Source: Coffea arabica (lineage: Eukaryota; Streptophyta; Magnoliopsida; Gentianales; Rubiaceae). Taken from it: a DNA stretch of 64,000 bases. Location of the stretch: the NCBI RefSeq assembly GCF_036785885.1, contig NC_092312.1, positions 17,812,001 to 17,876,000 on the forward strand, read 5' to 3'. The translations under genes were made by a program, and so were the position numbers. Shown in pieces: positions 1 to 11,392 of this stretch; position 1 is the first letter of the stretch; each line of letters starts with the position of its first letter. The notes under the pieces are model-generated. The model had not been told where the DNA came from and did not search any database. It was given only the letters and a program-made list of their open reading frames with translations.

Positions 1-372
1 TTCCCAATATAGATTGCCATTGCTTTCCTCTGACGCTCCTCTTTGCTGATTAGTCAATAAGAGCAGATATCTTATCAATGTAACAATATATAGCAATTGA
101 GAAAAATGGAAGCAATCTCCTTCAGTTTAGGCAAATGGAGCAATCCAAGAAAACATCTCCAATGGAGGAATCAAAGAAACTTCAGCTATGAGTTATCCAT
201 TACCTTAAAAATCAATTACTATGGATCATAGATATCACAATAAGCAAAAATATTTGCAAGAGGAACATTATAACATTGCAAAGAACCAATCCTTAAAAAT
301 TTATTTGCTAGAAACCTGATGTAAAACGATCATAAATTTTAACTTAGAGATGATAAAGTAGATAAAACACAC

Positions 373-1626
373 CTCAGAATTCGTTTCAATAGTTTCACTA
401 CCAGAATATGGTGTTGTGAAGGTGTAATCATAATCTAGAATTACTTGCTGAGAAGGTTTGCTGCAAGACAAAAAAAGAAGAAGAATAAAAGTTGAAAGGA
501 TTGAACAATATGTAAAAGAGGTCATACTTGCAATGCAAAAACCCAAAAATTCTATGGATACACATATGAAGTAAATAATGAAATGCTGTCGAAGCAAGCA
601 AATTATGGCAGCTTAGAATCCAGGTGATCACAGTCTGAGTTTTTGTTCACCCTAAGACATTTACTGTATCTTTGACGCAGAACAAATCTACCAGAATCCA
701 GGTTCTAAATTTGAGACTATGGTTTTACGGGCAACTCTTTAATCCAGATAAAAAGCTAAACTCCAGTTCTGTAGCCCAAAGTTATCCAATTGATACTAAT
801 GGCTAGCTAAGTCCTGAGGCAAACTTTAAGTGCCCACATATCTGCTTACTATGGTAGCTCCAAAAGTAAAGATGAGAAAAACAAATTGAAACAGGAAACG
901 TCCGCCTTCAATCAAGTTTTCGTTTTTCTCATTTTGCATTTAACACCATCGCATCTTGTTTTCTAACCAACTCAAAAGCCAGTGTAGCACTAGAGAATGA
1001 ATAGTTGAGTAAGTACCTTCTGAATTTCCATTTTGCAGCCGCTGGAACTTCAACAGGAGGCAAAGCTTCCTGCTTCCAGCCTAATAGAGCATCAAATGCA
1101 TTAAAATGGATTCTCAATCCACTTTCCAAATGTTTAAGAACCAAGGAGCTATGTCCGAAAATCATCTCAGGCAAGTGGCATGTCCCTAGCTTTTCTTCCC
1201 ACCTACATAAGAATAAGGCAAAGATCAGCAACTAATACAGAACAGGAAATTTCATCAAATACTTGTAGAAAAGAGCCTGACAACAGCATCGCAGGAGACC
1301 ATCAATTAGTATGAACTAACATGATAGTTTGTCTAAATTCGTCCAAAAACAGGAAATGCAATCAGATACTTACAAAATAGTTGTAATACTTCGGGGGGGG
1401 GGGGGGGGGGGGGGGGGGAGGGTGAGGCATCTGTGATTTTTTGTTGGTTGGGGGAAGGGGAAGAAGAGATAGAGAGAGGCAGTTACTCTTGGCGCTGGAG
1501 GGATTTGAGGATGGAAGCTTTGGAAGACTCGATCTCCCATCCATGTATCCGAAGTCCAACCCGCCCGTCCGGCAGCAACTCCGCTCCGGCTTCTTTCAAT
1601 TCTTTCTGGTCTGCCTCCCACTCCAT
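373..1626 (-). CDS. TIP41: TIP41-like protein, 5' part (partial, runs off left edge)
   Basis: Exons, in transcript order, are 1626-1487, 1202-1017 and 460-373. Together they give 138 in-phase codons, with GT donors after 1487, 1017 and 373 and AG acceptors before 1202 and 460. The protein starts MEWEADQKELKEAG. It contains the family-typical stretches WEEKLGTCHLPEM, HFNAFDALLGWKQEALPP and QQVILDYDYTFTTPYSGSE, which identify the TIP41 (TAP42-interacting) family. Family members are about 280-290 residues, so roughly half is present and the remaining exons lie left of position 1. Positions 1-372 are intron. In yeast and plants TIP41 binds the TAP42/PP2A regulatory module in TOR signalling; that role is family knowledge. 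Exon 1 ends inside a codon (GA|G) just before an in-frame TAA, so no long open frame marks it. The first intron contains a 26-base G run on the + strand. Confidence 0.93.
1393..1418. repeat. Poly-G tract (26 bases)
   Basis: An uninterrupted run of 26 G on the + strand lies in the first intron of the TIP41-like gene, about 70 bases after the donor. The pre-mRNA therefore carries a C run. The exact length may be an assembly or polymerase-slippage artefact. Confidence 0.9.
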
Positions 1627-1820
1627 GCCCCCTACCTCACAAAACAAGCACCGTCACGATTTAAGTCCAGTTCTGTTCCAGATTCTGCAACCCCCCTTCT
1701 GCTGGGCTGGCGACTGGAGCTGGTTTTCTACTTCCACAGGGATGGTTTCCGAACGGCGAGGATTCCAGCTACCGCTTTTTGTGAAAGGTCAGAATCGTCA
1801 TTGCATCTTGTTTGTGTCTC

Positions 1821-1850
1821 TGTGTGTGTGTGTGTGTCAGTGTGTGTGTG
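1821..1850. repeat. (TG)n microsatellite
   Basis: An imperfect (TG)n run interrupted by TCAG lies upstream of the TIP41-like start codon. Positions 1627-2019 are otherwise the promoter side of that gene, with no other recognisable feature. Confidence 0.85.
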
Positions 1851-2019
1851 TACATGCCCTCTTAATTTCTTTCTTGATCTTTTATGAGTATATTAAATAC
1901 TCAAGGCCCATTTTGGAAGGAACAGAAAATAGAGAAGAAAAGACTTATTATCATGACTTTTTTAACGACATTCTCACAATATTAATTTGTTTGAAAATTC
2001 AACCCAAAAAAAAAGAGTA

Positions 2020-2162
2020 AATCTTTCCTACACTAACGATGTATACATTATCATCATTGAATTCATGATACATGTATAAAAGTTGAATTTTAAATTCAAA
2101 TTTTATATAATTATCATTAATCCAACATTGATAGTATATACACTGTCAGTGTAAGAAATATT
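2020..2162. mobile_element. Small palindromic MITE, family A copy 1
   Basis: The two ends are inverted copies: the left reads AATCTTTCCTACACTAACGA and the right, reverse-complemented, reads AATATTTCTTACACTGACAG. The inner halves are also AT-rich and inverted. The element is about 143 bp and has no coding capacity. A related copy is at 51161-51304. Positions 2163-2625 between this element and the MULE show no gene. Confidence 0.7.
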
Positions 2163-2634
2163 AATAAAAAAAAAGATAGAATAATTTTGAACATTTTGAT
2201 ATGACAAGCATTTTTTAGTTCGCGTTTCATCAATAAAGTTGGCAATCCTTTAGTTTGGTTTTCCTTTTATTTCTCTTCATTGCCCATGCCCACAGTAGAA
2301 ATTCATTCCTCCATTTCTCACCTTTTCTTTCCGCTTGAACCTCCCAAAAAAAAAACAAAAATAGCTATTCCTCTCTCTCCAAATTGTTTCATCCACAAAG
2401 TGAAATTGAGTTTTGGAAAAATAATAATTTACAAAAAAATAATGAGACTAAAACGGAGCTTATAGTCTAAATTTAGCTGAAAAATACATCCAACATATAA
2501 GATGAAAAGCAAAAAGTTCCATGTGGATTGAAAGTCTAGACACTGCCGAAAAGAAGTCAAAATCAACCAAAGAGCAAAATATGCTCTAAAAAGCAAAACA
2601 CCAACAGTGAAAATTGTGCAATGGTTTAGGTTTA

Positions 2635-2725
2635 GGGAAAATTTCAAATACCTCTCCTGAGGTTTCTGATAGTTTCACTCCCCTCCCTTGTGATTTTAAT
2701 AATACCACAAACCTCTCCTGTCAGA
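2635..2725 (+). repeat. MULE left terminal inverted repeat
   Basis: Reads inward with AGGTTTCTGATAGTTTCACT and AATAATACCACAAACCTC. These match the reverse complement of the right end with scattered substitutions. Confidence 0.92.
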
Positions 2726-2958
2726 TTGTGAGGTCCCATTTCTTACGTCATTGGTGCCAAAAAGACTTAAATGCCCTCACAAGTTTGCTAATATTTTGTG
2801 ATTATCTGAAAAAATTTAGTTAAGTTAGTTATAAACACAATTAATGTAATTAACGAAACATTAGAGCCCTAACAACCAATATAGAAAGGGGCCTTTAGCA
2901 AAATGGCACCAAACTTAGGTGCCATGGTCTGATTGACATAACAGCTTGACAGACACGG

Positions 2959-2966
2959 TATATATA
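2959..2966 (+). promoter_or_regulatory. TATA box, probable MULE transposase promoter
   Basis: TATATATA lies about 325 bp inside the left end. It is followed by a presumed leader exon ending at a good donor (CCAG|GTAAGTG near 3131). An acceptor (TTGTAG) lies just before the ATG at 3480, so a 5'UTR intron is inferred. Confidence 0.5.
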
Positions 2967-3479
2967 GAAGCAAGAAACTTACTTTGTTCCCACCATTGTC
3001 GAGATATAGCAACTGAGGTTGATGGCTGGCAAACAAAGCTCTTGATTCTCGTTAAGAAAGCTCCCCTGAGGAACAAAGGTCTTGGCAAACAAATTGAAGA
3101 GTCTCTGAGCTCATTAAGAAAAATTTACCAGGTAAGTGTTTATGATTTCGTACTCTGTTTCAATATGATATTGGCAGCTTATGATGATTTGGTTGTTGTT
3201 TGCGTAAGCTTGATACATGTTTGCTTATGATTTTCTGGTTTGTCATGTGACTTGGTTTGCTAAGCCTCTACCAGATTATGTTTACTTGATTCTAAATTTC
3301 TCGTCTGACTTGGGTTATTTGATATAGTTAGATGCCAAACCTCGGTACTTAGAAAGCTTATGCTTACACTGTAACTTCAGCAACCAATGTTGCAAGACGG
3401 TTAATATTATAGCTAATATTTTCTGTAACTTCAATAACTAATATTGCAACTTCAGTAGCTTATGATTGTCTATTGTAGG

Positions 3480-6400
3480 ATGGTTATCACTGATGTTCAT
3501 GATATTGTGCTGTATTTTGTGGGAAGAAAAGTAAGAGTGGCTAAGGTAGATCCCAAGAGTTACTTGTACATTGATTTTCTAAATGATGTTGCTGAGAAGG
3601 CATTGCAAGAAATGGCTGGAAATGTCAATCTACTAATGCACATGAGATGCGAAATACCTGGTACAGCTGAGTACTTAGATGTGAATGATGACCAATCTAT
3701 TGCTGAATGTTCAAGCTGCATCAATCTCATGTAGTCATCAATATACTAGTGTTGGAAATGGATATCATCCCTGCCGAACAGAGTGATAGCTTTCTAAACA
3801 GAAATCCAATAAATGAGCATGAGAATTTAGGAACTGAAAAAACTACTAGAAGTAAGAAAATCGAGATTCATGAATTAAACTGTGAGACTAAGAGTACAGT
3901 TGTGATTCTACGTCTGATGAATCATGGAAACAAGGTTGGGATAGTAACAATGAGGATTTAGATGATGAGCATTGGTCTGTATTCCAAAGTGACAGTTGTG
4001 ATGATGATTTTTCTGACTTTGATGACAAGAAAAATGCGAATATTGTACCTGATTCTAAATCTGAACATGAAATAGATCCCATGAGAGAAGCCTTAAGAGC
4101 TAAGATGTGGACTTACAATCGAAGGGAGGACATTGAGTTAAGAAGGGACAGCTTTTCACAAATATTGATGCTTTTATAGCAGCATTAAAGGATTATGTGA
4201 TCCAAAAAGATTTTCCCCTACAAAGATTGAAGAATGAAAAATGTCGATGTACGACCAAATATGGTGTTAATGGATGCAAGTGGATAATTCATGTCTCACC
4301 TTTAGTAGATTTAGTGACATATATGATAAAATCATACATACCAGAACACACTTGTGTGATGGACAACAAGTGTCGAGAGACCACCTCTGATTGGATGGCC
4401 AAGAAACTTGTTGCTGTGATAAGAAATCATCCTGACATTTCAAGAAAGGGGATTGAAGCTAAGATACTAAAATATGGTGTTCATCCTAGCAAACAATAAG
4501 TGTACAGGGCAAGAGAAAAGGCCAGGGAGGAAATTGAGGGTACACATGCAACTTCATATAGTAAGATGCCAAAATATGTTGTTCTTTTAAGGCAGAGCAA
4601 TCCTGGTAGCATATGCAAAATTCACTATAACAGACCCAATTTACTTGTCGAGCCAAGATTTTTTAGATTGTTTATAAGTTTCAAATGTCAGAAAAATGGT
4701 TTCTTAACTGGTTGTAGACCTTTTATTGGTTTTGATGGTTATCACTTGAAAGGTAGTTTTGGTGGAGTATTACTAACTGCTGTGGCATTAGATGCAAATA
4801 ATTCAATTTTTCCTATTGCATTTGCTGTGGCTGAATCTAAAAACAAAGAAACCTGGAGCTGGTTCTTTTACTTTTTTCAAGAATTCTTTGGACCATTTGA
4901 TAATAGTGTTCATTTAACATTCATGTGTGATAGACAAAAGGTATAGACCTTGTTTACTTTACTATCATGGCAAATGTCTCATTCTATATGTCCAGCTGTG
5001 CCTATTATTTGATTGGTTTTAATCTTTGCTGTAGGAATTGAATCTTGTTTATGAGGAGATGATTCCATTAGCTACTGGATGGTATTGTTGCAAACACATT
5101 TGCAGCAACTTTAGGCTTCAATTTCCTGAACTATTACTGAACAATTTGTTTTGGAAAGTTGCTAAGAGCTATGATGCAATATGCTACAATGAAGCAATGG
5201 CCTCCATTAAAGACATGAATATAGAAGCATAGAGATATTTATCAAAAATTCCACCTGTGTCTTGGGCTAGGCACGCATACTCAACTGAGATGAAGTGTGA
5301 CCATGTCACAAACAATTTTACTGAATCTTTCAATGCATGGATGGGAGATTTAAGAGCTAAACCAATACTGACTCTTGCTGATGGTTTAAGGAAAAAGATC
5401 ATGAAAAAACTGCATAAAAAATATCAGAAGGCCTGCACATGGAGCTCTAACATCACTTCAAAGATCACTGAAAAGCTGAAGGAATTGTTGGACTGTCTTG
5501 GAGATCACTGCAAATGACAAGTGAGGAAATATTTGAAGTTGGTGATGTAGAAGAGAATACATTGTTAATTTGACCCAAAAGACTTGTGATTGTGGTGCTT
5601 TTCAATTGTCAGGACTGTCTTGTAAGCATGCTACACTAGGCATTATATATAGAAGACAAAAATTAGAGACTTACTGTGATGCTTGCTTCTCAACAGAATT
5701 GTGGTTTAAGGCATATAGTGGTCCAATTTCTCATGAGAAACGATGGTTTCCTTTACCTGATGTCACTCCAACAATTATCTTACCTCCACCCTTGAGGAGA
5801 GCTCCAGGTAGATCAAGGGTGAATAGAAGGCGAGAACCTGATGAACCAGCTCCATTTCAGACAAAGAGGTCTACTACTTTGAGATGTAGGAATTGCAATG
5901 CTTTTGGCCATAATAAAAGAACATGCCAAAGAGCACTTGTGAGAGGAAATAACTCTGCCACGCAAACAAATCAGCAGGTTCATTACTGATTTGTAATATT
6001 CATTATGTTACTTTGTTCACTTTACTTAAGATCATGACATTCAGCTTCATGTACAGATTCCTAAGAGAAGAGTAAAGCCTGGCAGGGGAATTGCAAACAC
6101 AAGCTTGGCAAGATCTGTGCTCTGGTAAACATTACTTTATTGTAGATATAGTGAGTTCTAACTATTTAGTATCAAATAACTAGCTGTTAACTACTTATGA
6201 GGAGATTTTCCTAATGCAGGATCACGTAGATGGGAGTGTGCCTGTTGTGATTTCCAGTCAAGGCAGCAATCCAAGCCCATCAACTGAACCTGGTGCAGCT
6301 AATATTCAACTGAATGTACAGACAACTATGGATGCTGCTAAGAGAAAGGTATCTTGTGCTGCTTGACTGGAAATTATTTTACCAATTCTGAGTTGCTCAT

Positions 6401-6638
6401 CTTAAGCACTTATCCTACATCATTTCAGAGAGGAAGACCCTCAAAGAAAGATGGAACATCTGCTATAACTAATATCAAGAAGAGAACTTCATTTGCAGCT
6501 TTACAACCAATGCCAGTTATGCTAACTGCTAGAGCCAATTCCACTAGAAATTTCCACTTCCAAACTTCTGTGAACACCAATACATCAACTAATCATGACT
6601 CACACAATCTCAGTAGCAGCTTTGGCTTGAGGTTTTAA
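3480..6638 (+). pseudogene. MuDR/MULE-type transposase, degenerate
   Basis: Fragments in order are: an N-terminal domain from the ATG at 3480; an acidic linker near 3960-4080; the MuDR DNA-binding region near 4150-4500; the MULE catalytic core, with GFDGYHLKG carrying the first acidic residue near 4740 and FMCDRQK carrying the second near 4925; a SWIM zinc finger (CDCGAFQLSGLSCKHA, 5585-5632); and a CX2CX4HX4C zinc knuckle (CRNCNAFGHNKRTC, near 5885-5928). Small C-terminal exons include RGRPSKKDGTS near 6430. An intron at about 4941-5034 splits the core. In-frame stops occur at 4498-4500 and 5230-5232. Reading-frame changes are needed near 3730-3900, 4145, 5505 and 5556. It would act in the nucleus to move elements with matching ends, but this copy cannot make a full protein. 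Confidence 0.92.
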
Positions 6639-7071
6639 ATAGTTAGACCTCTCCTGTCATATGTTGTTGTTATGCAACTACTAAACAATACTGCTGTTCT
6701 TTTGTATTTATTTAGAATTGGAGATACTTTTGTCACTGTTAGTTTTACTGAAACTTTGGAGCAACTTTTGGTTTTGTATACCATCTATGGACTTAGAACC
6801 TATGCATGATTTTTTGCCTGACATTTGAATTCCAAGCAGCAGTGTAAATTCATTAAAGACATACAGTTTGTATTTTTAGAGTAAAGTGCAATATGCAGGG
6901 TGTTACTTTTCATATTTTTGTTGTAAATCTGATTGTATGGTATTGTCTTAGTAAGATCATAATAAACAACGTCTTGCATGCACATACTTCAACTATAAGT
7001 TCAGCAAATAGCAATAGGAATATTACTTCAACAATCTGCCATTTGTTCAGCATTCTACTGCATCAGTCTCA

Positions 7072-7425
7072 TTAAACTGACTTCACAATTTGAATAAACA
7101 TATAAATTGCTAAGAATATAAGGTTAAGTATCATTAGCTTTGTCACTATGGAGTATTGTTGTTCAACTCTACCAATCTGGACTTGTTCTTCCCTTTGCAT
7201 TGATGAATGTCTGCGTTCTCTTTGGCTGCTCACCTCTTCCTCTTTTGGACCTTCATACCATTCAAAGAATCTGCAATTTGTGTAGCAAAAGCACAGCTTG
7301 TGTGGATTCTGTACACTCTCAAAAATTTTAATGATTGTCTTGCGATTACATCGACAATATCTATTTCTAATTGTAAATGATGTAGGTGAATTCCAGAATT
7401 CACCTCTGCTGCTTGAATTGGCCAT
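7072..7425 (-). CDS. GRF-type zinc finger protein with C-terminal membrane segment, inside the MULE
   Basis: An intact 117-residue frame starts MANSSSRGEFW. Residues 24-56 have the zf-GRF layout: CRC (C24, C26), NPHKLCFC (C45, C47), then NCRFFEW with C51 and the terminal aromatic-rich FFEW. A charged linker (residues 60-85) follows, then a hydrophobic segment LMILNLIFLAIYMFI (98-112) near the C-terminus. This order matches the small plant At4g04775-like proteins (GRF finger, short coiled linker, one C-terminal transmembrane helix). GRF fingers bind nucleic acid in other proteins, but the function of this subgroup is not established. The gene lies antisense to and convergent with the transposase, within the element's inverted repeats. 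Its frame is unbroken although the transposase has several lesions. It could be an element gene or a captured host gene. Expression is unproven. Confidence 0.7.
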   Translation of the reverse strand: MANSSSRGEFWNSPTSFTIRNRYCRCNRKTIIKIFESVQNPHKLCFCYTNCRFFEWYEGPKEEEVSSQRERRHSSMQREEQVQIGRVEQQYSIVTKLMILNLIFLAIYMFIQIVKSV

Positions 7426-7457
7426 TTGTGCGTGTATTTGTTGCTGCTACAGTTCAT

Positions 7458-7507
7458 CCAACACCAAGCACTTTAGTTGCATCCAACATCAAGCACTTCA
7501 GTTGCAT
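7458..7507. repeat. 25-bp tandem duplication
   Basis: Two adjacent 25-bp copies (7458-7482 and 7483-7507) differ at two positions and carry CAAGCACTT. They lie just upstream of the GRF ORF start, probably in its leader. Confidence 0.9.
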
Positions 7508-7844
7508 CTCCCCAATTAACATTTGTTTCTTGCTGTTTGTTGCATCTCTTGCTGCTGCATTTTACTCTCATAAATAGCCTTCTAAACTGGCCGTTGCATA
7601 TGAACATTAGAACTAACCGCTAGAAAGAGCCGTTGGCTTCTATTTTGTTCACCACTGACGTTCAGACCTTAATGAATGCATTGGTCTCACTTACACCTCC
7701 TCAAGTTTCATTCTTCTTTACTTCATTAGCTCATTGATGCAAGATAATGAGGGCATTTGTAGTATACTTTTGTTTCTCTCTCCAGCTACTGATTTTTTAT
7801 TGTTTGTATTTTTAAATTGGATCTATTTTGACATTGCCTATTTA

Positions 7845-7934
7845 GTTTTAAGGGAAGTTTGTGGTATTATTGAAACCACAGGGGAGGGGAGTGAAACTGT
7901 CAGAAACCTCAAGAGAGGTATCTGAAATTATCCC
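7845..7934 (-). repeat. MULE right terminal inverted repeat
   Basis: The reverse complement contains AGGTTTCTGACAGTTTCACT and AATAATACCACAAACTTC, mirroring the left end. Similarity fades about 90 bp inside. Confidence 0.92.
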
Positions 7935-7943
7935 TTAGGTTTA

Positions 7944-8221
7944 CTATATGCAGATGCACAAACATTGGACTTTAGAATAACATAAGTACTTAACATTTTC
8001 TTATTCAAGGTTGGGGAAAAAAATTTATTGTAGTCTCTTTATCAAATCCAGAGGATAAAACTCTCAGGTCAGCATCCATTTCTGTCTTCTGGAGATGCAA
8101 AGCATCAAACCTTGACACCCACTTGATGAACTCGTCCACGAGCCACCTTATAGATTAATCTTCCCAAGACAGATCAAGACATATGGTGGTTATCCGTCAG
8201 AATTAAGATCTTTATGCACAC
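7944..8221. other. 3' flank of cyclin gene
   Basis: The stretch between the right MULE target duplication and the cyclin stop codon is the presumed 3'UTR and terminator region. No ORF is recognised. Confidence 0.6.
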
Positions 8222-11200
8222 TCAAAGTGGGGCTTCTTGAGCTTCTGAAGAATGCTTTCCAGTCACCACCTCAAAATAATGACTGGGAATCTCTGAGGGT
8301 GGACACAATGCTGCAACACGTTTGAACTGTTCACAAGAGTAATAGTACTAAAACAGTCAGTAGTTATTAAACAAATTTAAGCAACAGAGCCCATGACACA
8401 ACTGGGTCCAAGTAAAGAAGAAAAAGAGAAAAAAGTACTTCACTGTGGTGCCACTTTTAAGTACAAAGCTCATATGGTAAACAAAGTTAGGATACCTTGT
8501 TTTGCATGTATTTTTCTCTTAATGCTTGTGCAGAGGTCGGTCTTCTATTAAGCTGTAGATCATTAATGGCAAGGATACACTCCTTTAAATCAGATGCTTT
8601 GTAACCTGTATATCTCTGCAATGCCAAACTCTGCAGCAACTTAAAAGTAAGTCCATATCATAAACATAGTACAGATTACTGTTAAGACTAGAAGGGAGTG
8701 CAATCAATTCCTAATTAAGTTGAAGCTCAAAAAATTTGCATCTAGAATCCTCATTTCGCGTGTGCATCAACAGACATATAATACAAGCACGATTATTCAT
8801 TTGAGCGCTCTTTATTTGAAGTAACTTTTGGCATATGACTATATTAGATTAGATGTTGGTACCCGAGGAAAAAGTTCATGTTATCTTGCCAGCTAAGAAA
8901 AGCAAGGAGTAATCATTTTAAATCATTTTTAGGTATATTTGGTTTTATTTTTTCTCCAGAATTTGTGCACTTCGCAATTGGAAATCAAACATGTCGTTTC
9001 CAGATTTATTGAATGGCAAACTCTCAGGTGAAGAATGATAAAACTTGCTGACAAGCTTAAGCAGAAAAAGTAGTTCTCAACAAATACAGGATTCAGGCCT
9101 CAATTGACAGTGTGAATCTGGAAAAGGGAGGTAGATAGAAGAAATTTGTGATTTATTCTTTCTTTTGAAGTTTTTGGACTGCTTGACTCCATGGTTCAAA
9201 AATTAAAACTAATGACAGAATAATCTGCAGGTAACACGTCCTGCATGAACAAATGACTGATAAATGTGTATTGTATCTTACCCAGGGATGAATGCTTGGT
9301 AGCATTGTAAATCTAGCAAGAAAAATTGCTGAAGCAGCAATCATTGATGGCAAGAACCTCACACAGATATAATCTAGCAAGCTTAGCTCCGCCAGGTAAC
9401 AAGCCAAGAACTCAAATTGCAAGTTGGAAAACTAGAAAAGACAAGGGAGCTTGATCACAGGTATTATTTTGAGGAGCGCAAAATAGAAGAAACATTACAA
9501 AGCATAGAGGGATTGGCATACCGTTGAGATTTCTTGTGCAGCCTTGGTGAACGTTCTGCAAAGCCACCACACAAATGCCATGAGTTAATCAATGCTGTGC
9601 ACATATAGGGTTGGAAGTGATAGATAAAAACAGCAACCAATAAAACACTTGAAAATTGGCTGACCTGAGAAAACTCTTTGCTGTTGGATTAGATGTATTG
9701 AAATTTAAAAACATTAGTATATTGCTCTCCATAGCTACAACCTGTATTTGACACCAAACACAGCAAACGGAAATTTAGTAGGGCTTTCCAGAAAAAAAGG
9801 AAAAACATAAAAATTAGCTAGAGAAACAAAGAACCTCTTCTCTGGTGTACGTATTATCTGTTATGTAGCAACAATCTTCAATATGTGGAGGAGTAATTTC
9901 TTCAAACTTTCTGCAGTTAGAGCAGACAAAAGAGATTAACCAAGGCAAAGGCAAAGACTGACCAAGACAGTGGGGTGGGAGGAAGAAGGAACTAATAAGG
10001 TTCAGATGAGCATACGCAGCTACAAGCATGCTGGATACACCAAGGAGTTGAAGTTTCGTCCTCGACAAAGCATGTGAGGATAGGAATCTATCTATGTAGT
10101 TCACAGTCAGATAAAGAGTATCAGAGACAAGTTTGTATTCATCAACAACCTCCACCAGCCAATCAACTAGAATTTCTCGCATAGTTGGTGTTATGTCTTT
10201 CTGAACCTTCTCCATGTAATTGTGCAACGGCCTTCTGTTTCCTTCCACCTATATCATAAGAGCTAGACTAGTATGAGATTTTTATCGATCTGAACTAATG
10301 ATAACATACTAAGAGAGGATGAATCACTATGTATATGAAAGGATACATATCCCAACTAACATGTCTTCGGTACAGAAAATTAAGCCAGGTTGATGCATTC
10401 ACTTTAATTACCCAGTATCCAGATTATTCACCTCAATATCTCCCCACAAGAATACACATAAAATCTCAATTATCTGCAGAAAGGTTAGGTGTTCAATTTA
10501 TTAAACATATACTTTTTGTGTTGATCAAAATCAATTTCTTAGCAGGCAAATTAAGGTGTAGCAGGTAACTTCAGGATAAGTGGTCCAAATATATTCTTCA
10601 AGCAGAATACGACTTCTTGGTGCAAATTGAATTTTTGTTTTCATAAAACATTCAGTAAAATTTGTCGTACAAGAATAGTACACTAATATTAATTGATATA
10701 CTGCAACAAGAGAACCACTAGAAAACACTTAGCACTAAAACAAAAGATTGGCAATTAAAGAGCTCCTAAACATCGTCAACCACAAATTTCATGCACCCAC
10801 AAAAGACATAAGTACCTAGGAATTACATTTGAAGGGGAATCAAAGATTTCACATAAAATCGCCCTGCAACATATTTTTGAAATCCAATATGAGAAACACT
10901 AAGAATTGGAAACTAAGACGTCCGATTATTTCATTTCCAAACAGTACCAACTTTTGGTTCGGCCTTGTAGGGAATAAAAAACAATGGCTTAACAGCACAG
11001 TTTAATTGAGGAGAGAGCAAAATTGATGGAAAAATTTAAGTTACCTCCAGTGAGCGAAGATGCTGATAAATGAGAGGGGCATCGGCATATTTGCGGGAAA
11101 CATCAGGGCAACGATCAACATGAGCATCTGATTTCACTACCTCCTCTTTTTCTCTACTGGTACTGGATTTTGGTTTCGGGTGGACAGGCTTTGGAATACT

Positions 11201-11392
11201 GCTCAACTCGACAATCTTGGGGATGTTGGTGAGCTCACCCAAGACGACCCTCTTCTTGGTGGTTACTGAAAGTTGTTGCCGTCCTTGCAGAGACTCAATA
11301 TTGGTAGTAGTAGTGGTAGCAGCCGTCATCATGGGCCGTTTCTTTGATGGCCGTCCGGGAGTGCTCCCCAGGCAGTTCTCTTGCTCGCCCAT
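8222..11392 (-). CDS. CYCA3: A3-type cyclin
   Basis: Eight exons: 11392-11045, 10248-10016, 9910-9835, 9741-9665, 9555-9522, 9431-9282, 8630-8496 and 8326-8222 (stop TGA). They sum to 1158 nt and 385 residues, near the usual length of plant A3 cyclins. The N-terminus has a canonical destruction box RVVLGELTN (residues 48-56), for APC/C-driven proteolysis. The cyclin N domain includes [30 protein letters not shown] and [12 protein letters not shown] split across the exon 2/3 junction. The C domain follows with [29 protein letters not shown] and [13 protein letters not shown]. LVEVxxEY is the A-type signature. The product binds a CDK and acts in the nucleus at G1/S-S phase (family knowledge). 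Every exon boundary is in phase. The MULE lies about 290 bp downstream of the stop. Confidence 0.95.

Larger units (their letters stand above)
2635..7934. mobile_element. Complete Mutator-like element (MULE), ~5.3 kb
   Basis: The element starts GGGAAAATTTCAAATACCTC and ends with the inverse of GGGATAATTTCAGATACCTC. The terminal inverted repeats extend about 90 bp. It is flanked on both sides by the identical 9-bp duplication TTAGGTTTA (2626-2634 and 7935-7943), the size expected for Mutator insertions. Inside are a decayed MuDR-type transposase gene on the + strand (3480-6638) and an antisense ORF with a GRF-type zinc finger and a C-terminal hydrophobic segment (7072-7425). The element sits between the divergent side of the TIP41-like gene and the 3' end of the cyclin gene. 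The perfect target duplication suggests a fairly recent insertion, although the transposase is no longer open. Confidence 0.95.

Noticed and set aside
1433-2020. 195-codon open frame on the + strand
   Set aside because: It is antisense to TIP41-like exon 1 and passes through a (TG)n run. The antisense strand encodes a conserved protein; this frame has no domain signs.
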